Under the pieces are notes generated by a model. It saw nothing but the letters and a program-made list of their open reading frames with translations, was not told the DNA's origin and did no database searches. Shown here piece after piece: positions 41,600 to 52,513 of a DNA stretch of 64,000 nucleotides. The first letter of the stretch is position 1; the number at the start of each line of letters is the position of its first letter. Made by a program: the position numbers and the translations under genes. The stretch comes from Lathyrus oleraceus (lineage: Eukaryota > Streptophyta > Magnoliopsida > Fabales > Fabaceae), in assembly GCF_024323335.1 (NCBI RefSeq), contig NC_066583.1:15094665-15158664 (forward strand), read 5' to 3'.

Positions 41600-42199
41600 A
41601 AGGGGACATTAGAGGGCGCTTGTGGAAAAAAACGCCCTCTAAAGGAGGCCTAAGAGGGCGCTTATGAAAGCGCTCTCTAAGGCTTTCCAGAAGCGCTTTA
41701 TAAGCTGGAAATGCACGTGGACTTATAACAGCGCTTTATTAAAAGCGCCCTCTAAGGGTAACCTTAGAGGGCGCTTTCTAAAAAGCGCCATGTATTGTTG
41801 TCCCTCTATCTCCTCCTTATTTTTTCGTTTCACCTTAGAGGGCGCTTGTGGAAACAAAGCGTCCTCTAAAGGGGGCCTAAGAGGGCGCTTACGAAAGCGC
41901 TCTCTAAGGCTTTCCAGAAACGCTTTATAAGCTGGAAATGCACATGGACTTATAACAGCGCTTTATTAAAAGCGCCCTCTAAGGGTAACCTTAGAGGGCG
42001 CTTCCTAAAAAGCGCCATGTATTGTTGTCCCTCTATCTCCTTCTTATTTTTTCGCTTCACCTTAGAGGGCGCTTTATTACAAAAGCGCCCTCTAAAGTGT
42101 GCTGTCTATTGCTCCTTATTTTTCGCTTCACTTTCGAGGACGCTTTTGTAATAAAGCGCCCTCTAAGGTGCGCTGTCTATTCCAGTTTTTGGCGTAGTG
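41600..42199. repeat. Right subterminal repeat region of the CACTA element
   Basis: A unit of 226 bp starting TTAGAGGGCGCTTGTGG at 41609 is repeated in tandem at 41835, and part of a third copy starts near 42061. Each contains several AGAGGGCGC / GCGCCCTCT inverted pairs. The terminal inverted repeat closes the region. Confidence 0.88.
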
Positions 42200-42350
42200 T
42201 TTCAACTATGGTGATATGTTCTTTTGAGTTTATTATAACATATGTGGAATGCGTATTTGATCAACTAATCACTAAATATATAAACTTTTGATGTGATATA
42301 TAAATTAATAACTTAACAAATTAAGTTATATTAGAATAACAAGTTACAAT

Positions 42351-42590
42351 GATCAATATTTTCTAGCTTTTTTCCTTTCATTCTATGTATCTCGCTCTCT
42401 TTTTTAAGTGTTAGAATTAGGTTCAATGCTTGTGACTCTTCAACCAATACTTCATTATCTACTAGTTCATTGAACTAGTAACGAATGAAGTATTGATTCA
42501 AGAGAAACAAGCATTAAACCAAATTGTAACTCTCATAGAAGGAGAAAATTACATAGAATGCAAGGAAGAAATCTTGAAAAAAACCTTGAT
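42351..42590. repeat. Long near-perfect foldback, 240 bases
   Basis: The arms 42351-42469 and 42471-42590 are inverted copies around the palindrome ACTAGTTCATTGAACTAGT at 42461-42479. In the inner 59 bases I count 49 matches; the outer halves align more loosely (for example TTCATTCTATGTA with TACATAGAATGCA). The right arm is open for about 45 codons on the plus strand. It could be a foldback transposon, a young microRNA locus or an inverted duplicate of a gene piece. Confidence 0.75.
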
Positions 42591-42779
42591 AAATGTATGT
42601 TGCTTTCTAAAATAATTTAATTTTTTATATTAGAAATTTCTAATTCAATTAGAAAGGTTATTTAGTTAGTGACAGGTTCGTAAAACACTCAAACCGCATA
42701 TGACATTATAAACTCATCTAATAGAAGTGTTGGTTTTATCATAGTGAAAGTTGCAATATACAAGTTATATCATTAAAAA

Positions 42780-43190
42780 TAAACAAACATACAACATATA
42801 AATCGTCATCAAAAACATCAACTTTTATCAAAAACAACATACAACTTTTATCAACAACATACCACTTTTATCAAAAACAACATACACTTTTATCAACAAC
42901 ATACAAATGTTATCAACAACAGCATATATCAACAAAAACTAAATTATCAATAACATCCAACTTTTATCAATAACAGCAACACACCTTAAACAAAATATAA
43001 CATATAAAAATAGAAACTAAATGAACAACAACATACAACTTTTATCAACAACAACATACCTTAAACAACATACGACATATATCAATAAAATTTAAATCAT
43101 CAACGAAATACAATTTTTTTATCAACAACAACATAGTTTAAATAACATACAACATATAACAACAAAAAGGAAATCAATAACAAAATAAAA
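42780..43190. repeat. Degenerate tandem repeat of an ACAACATACAACTTTTATCA phrase
   Basis: About ten to fifteen variants of the phrase, with spacing of about 20-45 bases, fill this stretch. No frame is open. The bases on either side (42600-42780 and 43190-43767) are AT-rich and I see nothing else in them. Confidence 0.7.
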
Positions 43191-43762
43191 TGTGGAAAAG
43201 TATTGTGCACATACCTAAAATGTGAAGATGAAGAAAGATAAATGAGTTTTGTGTAACATCTTTCCTTGATCCATAAACGAGATATGAAAAGTTGAAAGAA
43301 ATATTTAAGAAGAATCAGTCATACATGGAGCAAATATGGTAACTACTTTTCCATTTATATTGTCTTTTGATTTGTTAAACACGAATTGACCATTTTAAAA
43401 ACAGAGATCCATGTATTGACAACCCAAAAAACATGAAAATCATGTGAAAACAAAATGGAAGAAAGTGTATGGAGGAATGTCGTACCTTGAAAATTCTTCA
43501 AAAGTATGAATATTAGAACCTATACAAAAAAAACATGGAAGAAAACGTATGAATAACATGATTACCTTTTAGAAGAAGAAGAAATATAAAAAAGAAATAG
43601 TGTTGAAATTGGATACATTTTATTAAGAATAAGAAGAAAGATGAGTTTTGTGGAAGAAGAAGAGAGACAAGTATGCTAGATGTGGAATATAGAGATGTTG
43701 GTGTTTTGTGTTTTGTGTTTTGAGCGAGACGACTATTCTTTATTATCAGCTTTATAACTTCG

Positions 43763-43767
<5 letters not shown>

Positions 43768-43839
<72 letters not shown>
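43768..43839. repeat. (AT)n microsatellite
   Basis: An uninterrupted AT run of about 36 repeats follows CTTCGCTTATA. Confidence 0.95.
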
Positions 43840-43842
<3 letters not shown>

Positions 43843-44280
43843 TTATCATCGAGGTTGCTAAGAAAAACTATGATAAAAAGTCAGTACTATTTAAAGCGGT
43901 TTCTAGTACTAATCGTGGTGATAGAAATTTTAATTTTAATATATTTATAAGAGTATATGGAGAAAACTTTTTTGTAACGAAAAATAAAATATTGGTGTTG
44001 AGATTTGAAGTATGTAACTTTTTATCTATCACAATTGTTGTTATTATAAACCGTGATGACATATCTTTTAATAAAATCAAAATCATTTCAAGCGCGTTAA
44101 GATGAGTTATTACTACGGTTGTTTAAATGATGGTAATAATATGATTTACCAAAGATATATCTTATATTAGTGATTTAGTCGTAAAAAGAAATTTGTCCAA
44201 TATTTTACGTATATTTATCTATAAAAATATTTGTATTGCACTTTTTTATGGATCAACGATAAATATTTGTTTTGTATATA
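43840..44280. other. Possible older DNA-transposon remnant
   Basis: The region has CGAGGTTGC, TCGTGGTGATAG, ACCGTGATGAC and ACGGTTGTTTAAATGATGG motifs in direct and inverted order, resembling the phrases left of the CACTA element at 36140-36318. No frame or terminal repeat could be fixed. Confidence 0.3.
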
Positions 44281-44282
44281 GT

Positions 44283-44540
44283 TTAGTGACAAATATTTAT
44301 TTCATGTATAATATGTGCTGATATCCCACATAATCCATATTCTCCATTATTATGCTCAGAGTAGTTGTCCATGAAGGACCATCTTGGGCCAAGCTTATTT
44401 CTAATATTCTCTACTTTAGACTGTTTTACTCTAATTTCTACCAATATAATTAAGTCAGGATCCATGCTATTAAGGCGGAAGCTAACCTCTCTGCATTTCC
44501 CTGAGTTATTTAGCCCCTTTACATTCCAAGAGATGATCAT
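44283..44540 (-). pseudogene. LINE ORF2 endonuclease N-terminus
   Basis: The 85-residue frame begins at the ORF2 start with IISWNVKGLN and has the PDLIILVEIRV block, the first two motifs of the apurinic endonuclease domain. In the second motif the usual Glu-Thr reads Glu-Ile. It ends after GEYGLCG with a different sequence, near the truncation. Confidence 0.75.
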
Positions 44541-44768
44541 GCTCTCTTATCAATGGACACTAGAGGATCATTCAAAATCCTTAGTGTATCAAAGCCATTT
44601 TGACATGGTATCTCTACTTTAGAGCTCTTGGGATTGTTACCTTGCATCACAGCCTTACCTTTCATTTTCCATTTGTTTCCAACTTTTGTCCAAGATGTAG
44701 TGCCAAGTTCCGTTGGGATTGGAGTTTCTCGGTTCTTCTGGGTTTCTTTCTCTACTTTCTCTTTCCAT

Positions 44769-45351
44769 TAGGGTTGCTCGCGGTATGGTTTGAATGGGTT
44801 TTAAAACAAAATATCATCTTATCAAAAGATAAGTTTACTTATGATTCGATTCGATTTTCAATGATTTGTTAAAAAAAATGGATCCAATCAGATCCAATTT
44901 CACGCAATTTAATTTGGATCGGATTTTTAAATATCCAAATTACTAATTATATTTTTTTATTAATATTATAAACTTACTAATAAATAATAAATTTGAAATA
45001 CTATATAACATAAATTAGATTAAAAATTAATATTATAAAATAATAATAATTACGTATAATTGAAAACAAATGAAATAATAAAAATAAATAGATTAAATCA
45101 AACTAATATAACAAATAAGTATCATCTAATAATAAATTAACACAATATATTATACTGATAAAAGAGTATACATCCGGTTCGGTTTGGTTGGATCGGTTTT
45201 GAAAAATCAATCCGAAATCCAATCTGAACCGAACGGGTTTTAGAAAATAACATCCAAATACATCCAATATTTTTCATGTTTTTGTGATTTTAGATTTTTT
45301 TTAATCGATTTGCAATTTTTATTTTGTTCGATTTAGATTTGAACATCCCTA
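44769..45351. mobile_element. hAT-type MITE, TSD CTTTCCAT
   Basis: The 583-bp unit starts TAGGGTTGCTC and ends GAACATCCCTA, an imperfect 11-bp terminal inverted repeat. It is flanked by the perfect 8-bp duplication CTTTCCAT (44761-44768 and 45352-45359), the size typical of hAT elements. It is AT-rich inside with no frame. It sits inside the LINE fragment, so it is younger. Confidence 0.92.
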
Positions 45352-45362
45352 CTTTCCATTGT

Positions 45363-45551
45363 TTATAAACATTTGTCTTCTCGTTGGTGCCCTATTTTCT
45401 GACATATTTCACAAAGTATTTGCTTCCATTCGTATTCCACAATTTGGTTGATTCTTTCGTGATCTCTAATTGAGATGTTTTCCTCCTGTTTCTGTGTGAT
45501 GTCAACCTTCACCAAAATTCTAACACACGACATACATAGTTGGTTGTGCAT
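45363..45551 (-). pseudogene. LINE ORF1 C-terminal zinc-knuckle part
   Basis: The 62-residue frame has VRILVKVDIT, VEYEWKQILCEICQKIGHQ and a later Cys. This is the C-X2-C-X4-H pattern of plant L1 ORF1, an RNA-binding chaperone. The upstream part of ORF1 is not recognisable beyond about 45600. Confidence 0.72.
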
Positions 45552-46150
45552 TCGTATGTGAACAAGGGATTTTCCATAGGTGAAGAGGAAGATGTGGGAG
45601 CTTTACCCATATTGGTAATATTGGTGAAGTTCTAAAGTCCCTCTTAAAGTTGAAATCATGCCTCCAATCTTTTAGAATCATTGACTTATTTTTAAAAGAA
45701 TAACATTTAAAGTTATAGTTAATGTATTTTATAAAATATAAATTTATATATTATTACTATCATTTTGTTTTTTTTCTTATAACCGATAAAAAATTATTAA
45801 TAATTAAATGATTAGTGAAAAATTTCTCCCATGTAACCATTTTTCTAGGGACTTTTTTTCATAAAACAAAATTATAAAAATGTATAAAAAATCTAGTTAA
45901 TTTATTATAATTTTAAATAACTATTTAATAATAAATGTTTGTCCTTTTTTTATGTTCCAGCAAATTTTTTAGTATACAAATCTGAAGAAATAACTTACAA
46001 AAATTATAGTAAACATATTTTAAGTATTTTTATTTTTAAGTTTACAAAAAAAACATTAATGTTAATTGATAAAATTTTTTCATATTAATTATTTTATAAG
46101 TTAATTATTTGATATTAAATATATTAGAAGAATTAAGTTTTATCCATTAA

Positions 46151-46152
<2 letters not shown>

Positions 46153-46238
<86 letters not shown>

Positions 46239-46239
46239 G
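46153..46239. repeat. (TA)n followed by (GA)n microsatellite
   Basis: About 32 TA repeats pass directly into about 11 GA repeats ending near 46239. The surrounding 45660-46570 is AT-rich with no credible gene. Confidence 0.93.
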
Positions 46240-46573
46240 ATTATTATAATAGAAAAATGACACAGATAAATAATTTTTTAATATATAAGTATTTATGTTT
46301 GTATAAGTATATATTTTATCTCTTAAGTTTATAATGCATCTCTCTACTATGAATCGTTCTCTCCCCTAATGATGGATCTTGCATTGAGATTTTGATAGTC
46401 TGTTGTTGTGTATTTCTTTTAACAAAACAAGATTCTTGTCTATATTGGCCTTTTGTTGCCTCATCTGTTTTACAAAAAAAAATTAATCGATTAGTATTAT
46501 ATGAAATAGTCCAAAATTTTTTTTTTTTAAATATCAAAACACATTAGTAATTAATACAAATAATTTAATAAAC

Positions 46574-46578
<5 letters not shown>

Positions 46579-46630
<52 letters not shown>
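46579..46630. repeat. (TA)n microsatellite
   Basis: An uninterrupted TA run of about 26 repeats. Confidence 0.93.
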
Positions 46631-46632
<2 letters not shown>

Positions 46633-47689
46633 CAAATTTTGATTTTATTTTATTAATAACAAATTATATTTTATTAATTATTCTATTAGAATTGAAAAAC
46701 ATCAATAATTAATAAAAATAATTTAGTGAAATCATCATTATCTTTTATTTATGAGTTTTACTATTACGTACCTTTAGAGTTGTTTCGTGTCCGTAAAAGA
46801 TCCAAAACCTATCAACGCCTACCAAGAACCGAGATCTTATGATCCATCAACATTGATACTTCTTGTTCAATAAGCAAGGTGATGAAATTGTTTATAATAA
46901 TATTATATATTATTTTACGGTTTACTATGAATCGTGCTTATAAGATTTTGCAATTATTGTAGTAAACTATTATCATTATCATGACTGATCTATATGGAAT
47001 ATTTTATGATTATCTCTCCGACTTTATTTATTTACTTTTATGTATATATATCCATTGTTACTTTTTAATAATACAGATCAACATCTAATTACATTGTCGC
47101 TTATTAACCTTAATAAAACATGCTTATGTGTCCTCTATATGATTGTCTAACAAAAAGACTAAAGACATTACACAAGAGTGTACCTATCAACATAAAAAAT
47201 TGTAGCCTTTATAATATTTTAAGAAAGCATATTAGTTTATATGGAATTTTTTTGGACTAATAGTTCTGAGAGTAATATGATGTTTTATTTTGGTTTATAT
47301 TATATGTTGGGTTTTTTGGAAGACTAGGATGTTTGAATCAAACAAGAAAATGAGGAGAACTAAAATATGAATCTTCGTTGAGCATCGAAGCATACCAAAA
47401 TTGCCTTAAGGCGTGTTTCTATCAAATAGTTGGAAATTTTTAATGAATTTAAAATTTTAAACAACTCAAATAATTTAATTAAAATTAATTAATTTTTAAA
47501 ATTTTGGGGTTATTTTGATAAATTTTAGGTCAAAATTTAAATTTGAAATAGGAACCAATTTGAAAGCTTTAAAACATTTAAAAGAACTAATTTGTAAAAT
47601 TAAAAAATTATTAAGGACAATTTGCAATTGAAAATTTTTGGAGTCAATTTTAAATTTTAGAAAGTATAGGGACCAAGTTGCAAAATTTT
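46631..47689. other. AT-rich intergenic DNA
   Basis: No frame longer than about 60 codons, no terminal repeats and no RNA gene recognised. It might include fragments of old elements that I cannot name. Confidence 0.4.
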
Positions 47690-47690
47690 A

Positions 47691-47758
<68 letters not shown>
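47690..47758. repeat. (AAT)n microsatellite
   Basis: About 22 uninterrupted AAT/ATA repeats. Confidence 0.93.
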
Positions 47759-47759
<1 letters not shown>

Positions 47760-47939
47760 TAATTTGATGTTCACATTCTATAGAGTATGAGAAAGGAATT
47801 TAAAATTCTTTGATTTTACATGTTATTTTAAAATCATTAAATTTAACTTGAACAAAATACATTATAAACTTCTATTATTTTTATTTTTATTTTAAGGATT
47901 TTCAAACACTTCAATTGAAATTCATTTATTTTTTAATTT

Positions 47940-49095
47940 TTTAAAATGATTTTGAAAAAAAAAGGGAACAATGATTCACTAATTTTATTTATAATACAAA
48001 TATTCACTAATTTCATAAAATCAAAATTTTATATTGGAGGAGTTTTGAAAGTTTTGGAGAGTTTAGATAAATTCTTTAATTATAATCTTTGTTATTAGAA
48101 TATTTTGAAAATTAAAAATCTATTTATGATTAACATTCAATTATCATTTATACAAAACAATTCTTTCAAAAAAATATTAAAATTGTTTCTATTCTTTAAC
48201 TGATTTAATTGAAAGTTATTTATTTATTTATATAAAATATTAAAATTATTCATTATTAAATTTTTGGATCATTTTTATAATAAGTTTTTAAAGGTTTGGT
48301 TTTCATGAAAATAATTAGGTTTAGTTTGGTAGGAAAGAGAGAAAATGATTTTGAAAAAAAAAAGGAACAATGAAGTGAAAAGAGTCGAGGGATTTAAGTG
48401 GAGAGGTGTTTTGGATAAAATCAAAATTTTGTATCAGAGGAGTTTCAAATGTTTTGGAGCGTTTAGATAAACTCTTTAATTATAATATTTCTTGTTAGAA
48501 TATTTTGAAAATTAAAAATCTATTTATGATAAACATTCAATTATCATTTATACAAAACAATTCTTTCAAAAAATATTTAAAAAATTGTCTTTCTTTAAAT
48601 AATTCAGTTGAAATTCATTTTTTTTATAGAGTATTAAAATTATTCATTGTTAAAATTTGGAATCATTTTTATAAGGAGTTCTTAAAGACTTCAAAATTAG
48701 GGTTTTACGAAGATAATTAGGTTTTATTTGGAAGTTTGAAGGAAAAGAGAGAAAATGATTTTGAAAAAAAAAAGAAGAATGAAGTGAAAAGAATTGAGGG
48801 ATTTAAAAGCATAGGGATTTGGAGGAAAAGAGAGAAAATGATTTTGTAAATAAAAAGGAAGAATGAAGTGAAAAAAAGTTGAGGGATTTAACTGCATAAG
48901 GGTTTTGAGGGAATAAGTTTTTTTATAATACAAAAATCCTCTTATTTCATGAATTCAAAATTTTGTATTAGAGGAGTTTCGAATGCTTTGGAACGTTTAG
49001 ATAAAAATTTTAATTATAATCTTTGTTATTAAAAAGATATTTGTGATAAATATTCAATTATTATTTATACAAAATAATTTTTTTCGATACGCATT
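47940..49095. repeat. AT-rich tandem duplication, about 400-bp period
   Basis: The phrase AATATTTTGAAAATTAAAAA starts near 48100 and again near 48502 (spacing about 402), followed in both by CAATTATCATTTATACAAAA; a weaker third copy lies near 49025. A shorter GAGAAAATGATTTTG unit recurs at 48341, 48753 and 48833. Plus-strand frames here are chance products of composition. Confidence 0.72.
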
Positions 49096-49509
49096 TTTTT
49101 TGCATTTCTAGAAAATCTCACAGTTGTATTGGACTTTTGAAAGTTTCTGATGAAAAATTATTAGAAATTTTTAAAAATTAGATATTTTTCTAGGAAATCT
49201 TAAACATATTCTGGAAATTTCCAGAATTTTTGGAAAAGAGAAAAAACATCCGCAAATTTAACATTTCCTGGGTACCAGAAATTTTAAAGTTTCCGATATA
49301 TCATAAATTTTGCATGTACTCTAAATTTTCGGTAGCAGCAAAATGTTTTATTTGTGTGGTCCAGAGTCGACAGGGTCTTCGACAGATTTGTGTATAGATT
49401 TTACGCAGTTCTTCACCATTGACGCAATTTGGTTTATATGTAACATGTTTAATTTAAATATTTTCCCGCCTTTATATGATATTGATAGTATACTTTTTAT
49501 ATGATGTAA

Positions 49510-50520
49510 ATGGCAGATATTGGAGTTCCGATCTAAAGTATTAGCATGGGCACGAAATATTGGCTAACAACATGGTATTATTGTTGTGACTGTTCATTCT
49601 GATACTGCAAATGGCAAGCGAGGTAGGAAAGATAAATTGATTATGGATTGTGAGAGATGAGGAAATTATAAAAGGAAGAATGCATCAGAAAACAGTAAAT
49701 CCTCAAAGGGTATTTATAGTATGAAAGTGAAATGTTCTTTTAGGCTGAGATTTACGCCGAGTGGTAGCAGTTGGAAAGTGATAGTTAGGTGTGGGTTGCA
49801 CAATCATAAACTATCTAAGGGTTTAGAAGGTCATGACATATTGGATCATCTAAAAGTTTATGACAGACAGTTTGTGAATGACATGACGAAGTACAACATG
49901 GCTCCACGGTACATAGTTGCTGCTTTGAAAGACAAAGATTCAGAAAACCTCACCAGTGTTACCCAGATGTATAAAGCTAGATCTACATACAATGCGAGCA
50001 AGAGAGGTCCACTAACAGAAATGCAAATGTTTTTTGTCTTATTCATAGAGAAAAATACATGTGCAGAACTAGAAATAGGGAGGACTTAAAAATGTTGTTG
50101 CTGATATATTTTGGACACATCCTGATTCACTGAAGTTGTTAAATATATTTCATTTGGTGTTGATTTTTGATGTACATACAAGACAAGTAGGCAATGTGCA
50201 TCGTGATAATACTTTGATTTATCATATTTTTGATTATGTGCTTCATGATCATACAGGTACCGGCTACCACTACTTGAGATTGTTGGTGTTACATCAACAA
50301 AATTGACGTTTTTCGTAGTCTTTGCCAATTTGGAACATGGAAGGGAAGATAAATTCAAATGGCCACTGGAGAAGCTCAACGAGTTATTCTCTTCTAAGAA
50401 ATTGCTACCGAAGGTTATGGTGATGGACCGGTAACTTGCGTTGATAAATGTCATGGAAGTCATGTTTCTAAATTCATCTCATTTGTTGTGTCCGTTCCAT
50501 ATTTCAAAAAACTTTCGCAT
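49510..50520 (+). pseudogene. Decayed MULE transposase (FAR1-like) fragment
   Basis: The plus strand encodes, in pieces, the FAR1/MULE pattern. The open frame 49721-50089 has VKCSFRLRFTPSGSSWKVIV and CGLHNHKLSKGLEGHD, then KARSTYNASKRGPLTEMQ. It continues in another frame at 50090-50160 as IFWTHPDSLKLLN and again at 50260-50510 as LEIVGVTSTKLTFFVVFANL. Upstream 49510-49720 resembles the N-terminal part with stops. The catalytic part ends at the Athila LTR. Shifts and stops rule out function. Confidence 0.78.
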
Positions 50521-50548
50521 GAAATGTAAAGAGTGTGTTATAGGCATG

Positions 50549-51783
50549 TGATCGAAAAAATAGCAAGTATACTATTTTACCTATTATAGTAATAAAGGGG
50601 AAATTCCTCAAATGTCGATCTCAAGGACTGCAAGTTAATAACGAGTTCAAATCATCGTTCAATTAAAAAAAACTATTGTTGGGGGTTTTAGATTCATATT
50701 TATAAAAATAAAGGTAAAAGAATTTAATATTGTAAAATAAGGATTTGCAAGGGAAGAGCAACAATGCCAGGGAAAGTGTATGATGTGTCCCTGTAACAAC
50801 TCTGACTCACTATTACATTAACAAATATCAATTACTACCAGTTCTCAAGGGTATTCTCTCCCAAGTCCTTGGTGAGAAAATCTTTAATCATTATATCCTT
50901 ATTATATCAAGAATGCTATGATTCATACAGGGTATCCCTAGTCCTAGGTGATATCTACTGCAGAGTAATCTTATGAAAACATTATTAATGACGGTCCAGC
51001 CTAATTGATAACCATATAACAATCTCGATTGGTCCGAAAGAGAAAGCATTAAACATATCAAAAGATTACCGTAAAAACAATATTATAAATGCAATTGTAA
51101 ACTCAAGTCATTGGGGGTTTAGCTACTCATATTGTTCAAAACACATTCAAGATAAAAAATACACATTACAAGTAATTCGATGACTTGGATCTTCAATCGC
51201 TTCCGCTCATGAAAATCTTCCGCTCTCAGAATTCCTTGATCTTTGTAATTCTCGATCGTCTGACAATTTTGTGTTCTCCTCGTTCCAAAGTGTCTTCTTC
51301 TGTTGTAGAAACTCTCCTAAAATAGTGAAAAATCCTTTGGCAAAGGTTGGAAATCTCCAAAGCGTCATTGCTGCTCAAGCCCGGGTAAAAAGCCCAAAAA
51401 TTGGAAGAATGAAGGATAAAGTGGTTGTATTGAGTGATTAATGGATAGTAATGATGGGTGGGCCCACATGAAATTCAAATTTTCCCCCAAAAAATTCAAA
51501 TCTACATGCCTGACACGGTCGACCGTGTCAGGCCGCTGTCTCTTGGTTTCCATGGGCGTGGCTTTCAGTATTCCTAACACAGGCTGTGTCAGCTGACACG
51601 GGCGGCCGTGTCAGGCTTCTGCCAAGATGCAATTTTCTCCTTTCTTCAATGCTCCTGACACGGGCGGCCATGTCAGGTTGTTGTTTATGCTCACTTTTTT
51701 CATGGCCATGAAACGAGCCGTGTCAGGCTGTTATTATGCTTGATTTTAAGACTTTTCCATTTTCTTTTCCTCAGATATGGTCA
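50549..51783 (-). repeat. 3' LTR of the Athila element
   Basis: In plus-strand reading it starts TGATCGAAAAAATAGC at 50549, matching TGATCGGAGAAATAGC at 62315. The other border, ATATGGTCA at 51783, is set by a purine-rich tract (minus strand TTGGAAGGAA) just outside it and by the short terminal repeat TGAYC. The length would be 1235 bp. It contains a cluster of GACACGG palindromes. The first 500 bases align closely with the partial 5' LTR. Confidence 0.75.
51511..51676. repeat. GACACGG palindrome cluster in the Athila LTR
   Basis: A perfect 20-bp palindrome, TGACACGGTCGACCGTGTCA, lies at 51511-51530. Imperfect relatives lie at 51576-51590 (ACACAGGCTGTGT), 51594-51613 and 51656-51675. A half-site follows near 51716. 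Confidence 0.85.
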
Positions 51784-51974
51784 TTCCTTCCAATATGACT
51801 TATGTATTTATTTGAGTGTCTTCGCCTTTTTATGTAAAGCACTATGTAAACATAAAATAACAAACAAACATAAACAATAATTAGAATTAAAAATGTGTGA
51901 GTTGCCTCCCACGAAGCGCTTTGTTTAACGTCACATGGCTTGACGGTCGTCCATCTTCTCAGGTAAGACAAACC

Positions 51975-52478
51975 TTATCTATCAGACCACTCTCTTGCCT
52001 CTTGGAGGTATGGCTTTACTCTCTGCCCATTCACTTTAAAAGTGTCCTTGTTTGCTAGGTTTTTTAGCTTAATTGCTCCATGCGAGAATACTTCGTGAAT
52101 CACAAAAGGTCCTGACCATCTCGACCTCAGCTTTCCAGGGAACAACTTCAACATGGAATTAAATAACAAAACCAATTGTCCTTCCCGAAGTTCTTTCTTC
52201 TGAATTCGTTGGTCATTCCATTTTTTCGTTTGTTCTTTGTATATTTTTTCATTTTCATATGCCTGATTCTGAACTCTTCTAGCTCATGTAGTGGAAGAAT
52301 CTCCAGCTTTGGAAAGGTCACATTTTGGGAATTTGGAAGCCCATAATTCCTTATGCTCGAGTTCGAGCGGCAAATGACATGCTTTACCGTAAACCAGTTG
52401 ATAAGGGGACATACCTATGGGGTTTTTTTTAATGTTGTTTTGTATCCCCACAGTGCATCCTCCAACTTGATTGACCAA
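51975..52478 (-). CDS. Athila integrase C-terminal part
   Basis: Two frames, 52284-52478 and 51975-52175, carry the end of integrase: [22 protein letters not shown] and then [16 protein letters not shown] with [23 protein letters not shown], the usual Athila C-terminus. They are separated from each other and from the core by stops or shifts. Confidence 0.82.
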
Positions 52479-52513
52479 TCCTTTCGCGAAGCACTTACAA
52501 CCTTTTCTAGAAT

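Larger units (their letters stand above)
36319..42199 (-). mobile_element. CACTA (En/Spm) DNA transposon, TSD TTT
   Basis: The element starts CACTACGCCAAA and ends TTTGGCGTAGTG, a perfect 12-bp terminal inverted repeat, and is flanked by TTT (36316-36318 and 42200-42202). The length is 5881 bp. Both ends carry dense subterminal repeats built on AGAGGGCGCTTT and its complement. A TNP2-type transposase lies on the minus strand, interrupted by stops and a frameshift, so it is probably not autonomous. A captured ARGONAUTE fragment lies between the transposase and the left end. Confidence 0.95.
44283..45600 (-). mobile_element. LINE (L1-type) fragment with nested MITE
   Basis: On the minus strand the end of ORF1 (45363-45551) has LVKVDITQKQEE and CEICQKIGHQ, the zinc-knuckle end typical of plant L1 ORF1. 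ORF2 starts at 44540 as MIISWNVKGLN and shows the endonuclease start (SMDPDLIILVEIRVKQ). Only about 85 codons of ORF2 remain. The reverse transcriptase and 3' tail are missing, unusual because LINEs mostly lose their 5' ends. A hAT-type MITE sits between the two ORF pieces. Confidence 0.78.

Noticed and set aside
43768..43839. AT runs as origins or matrix-attachment sites
   Set aside because: Simple microsatellites are enough to explain them; nothing else supports a functional site.
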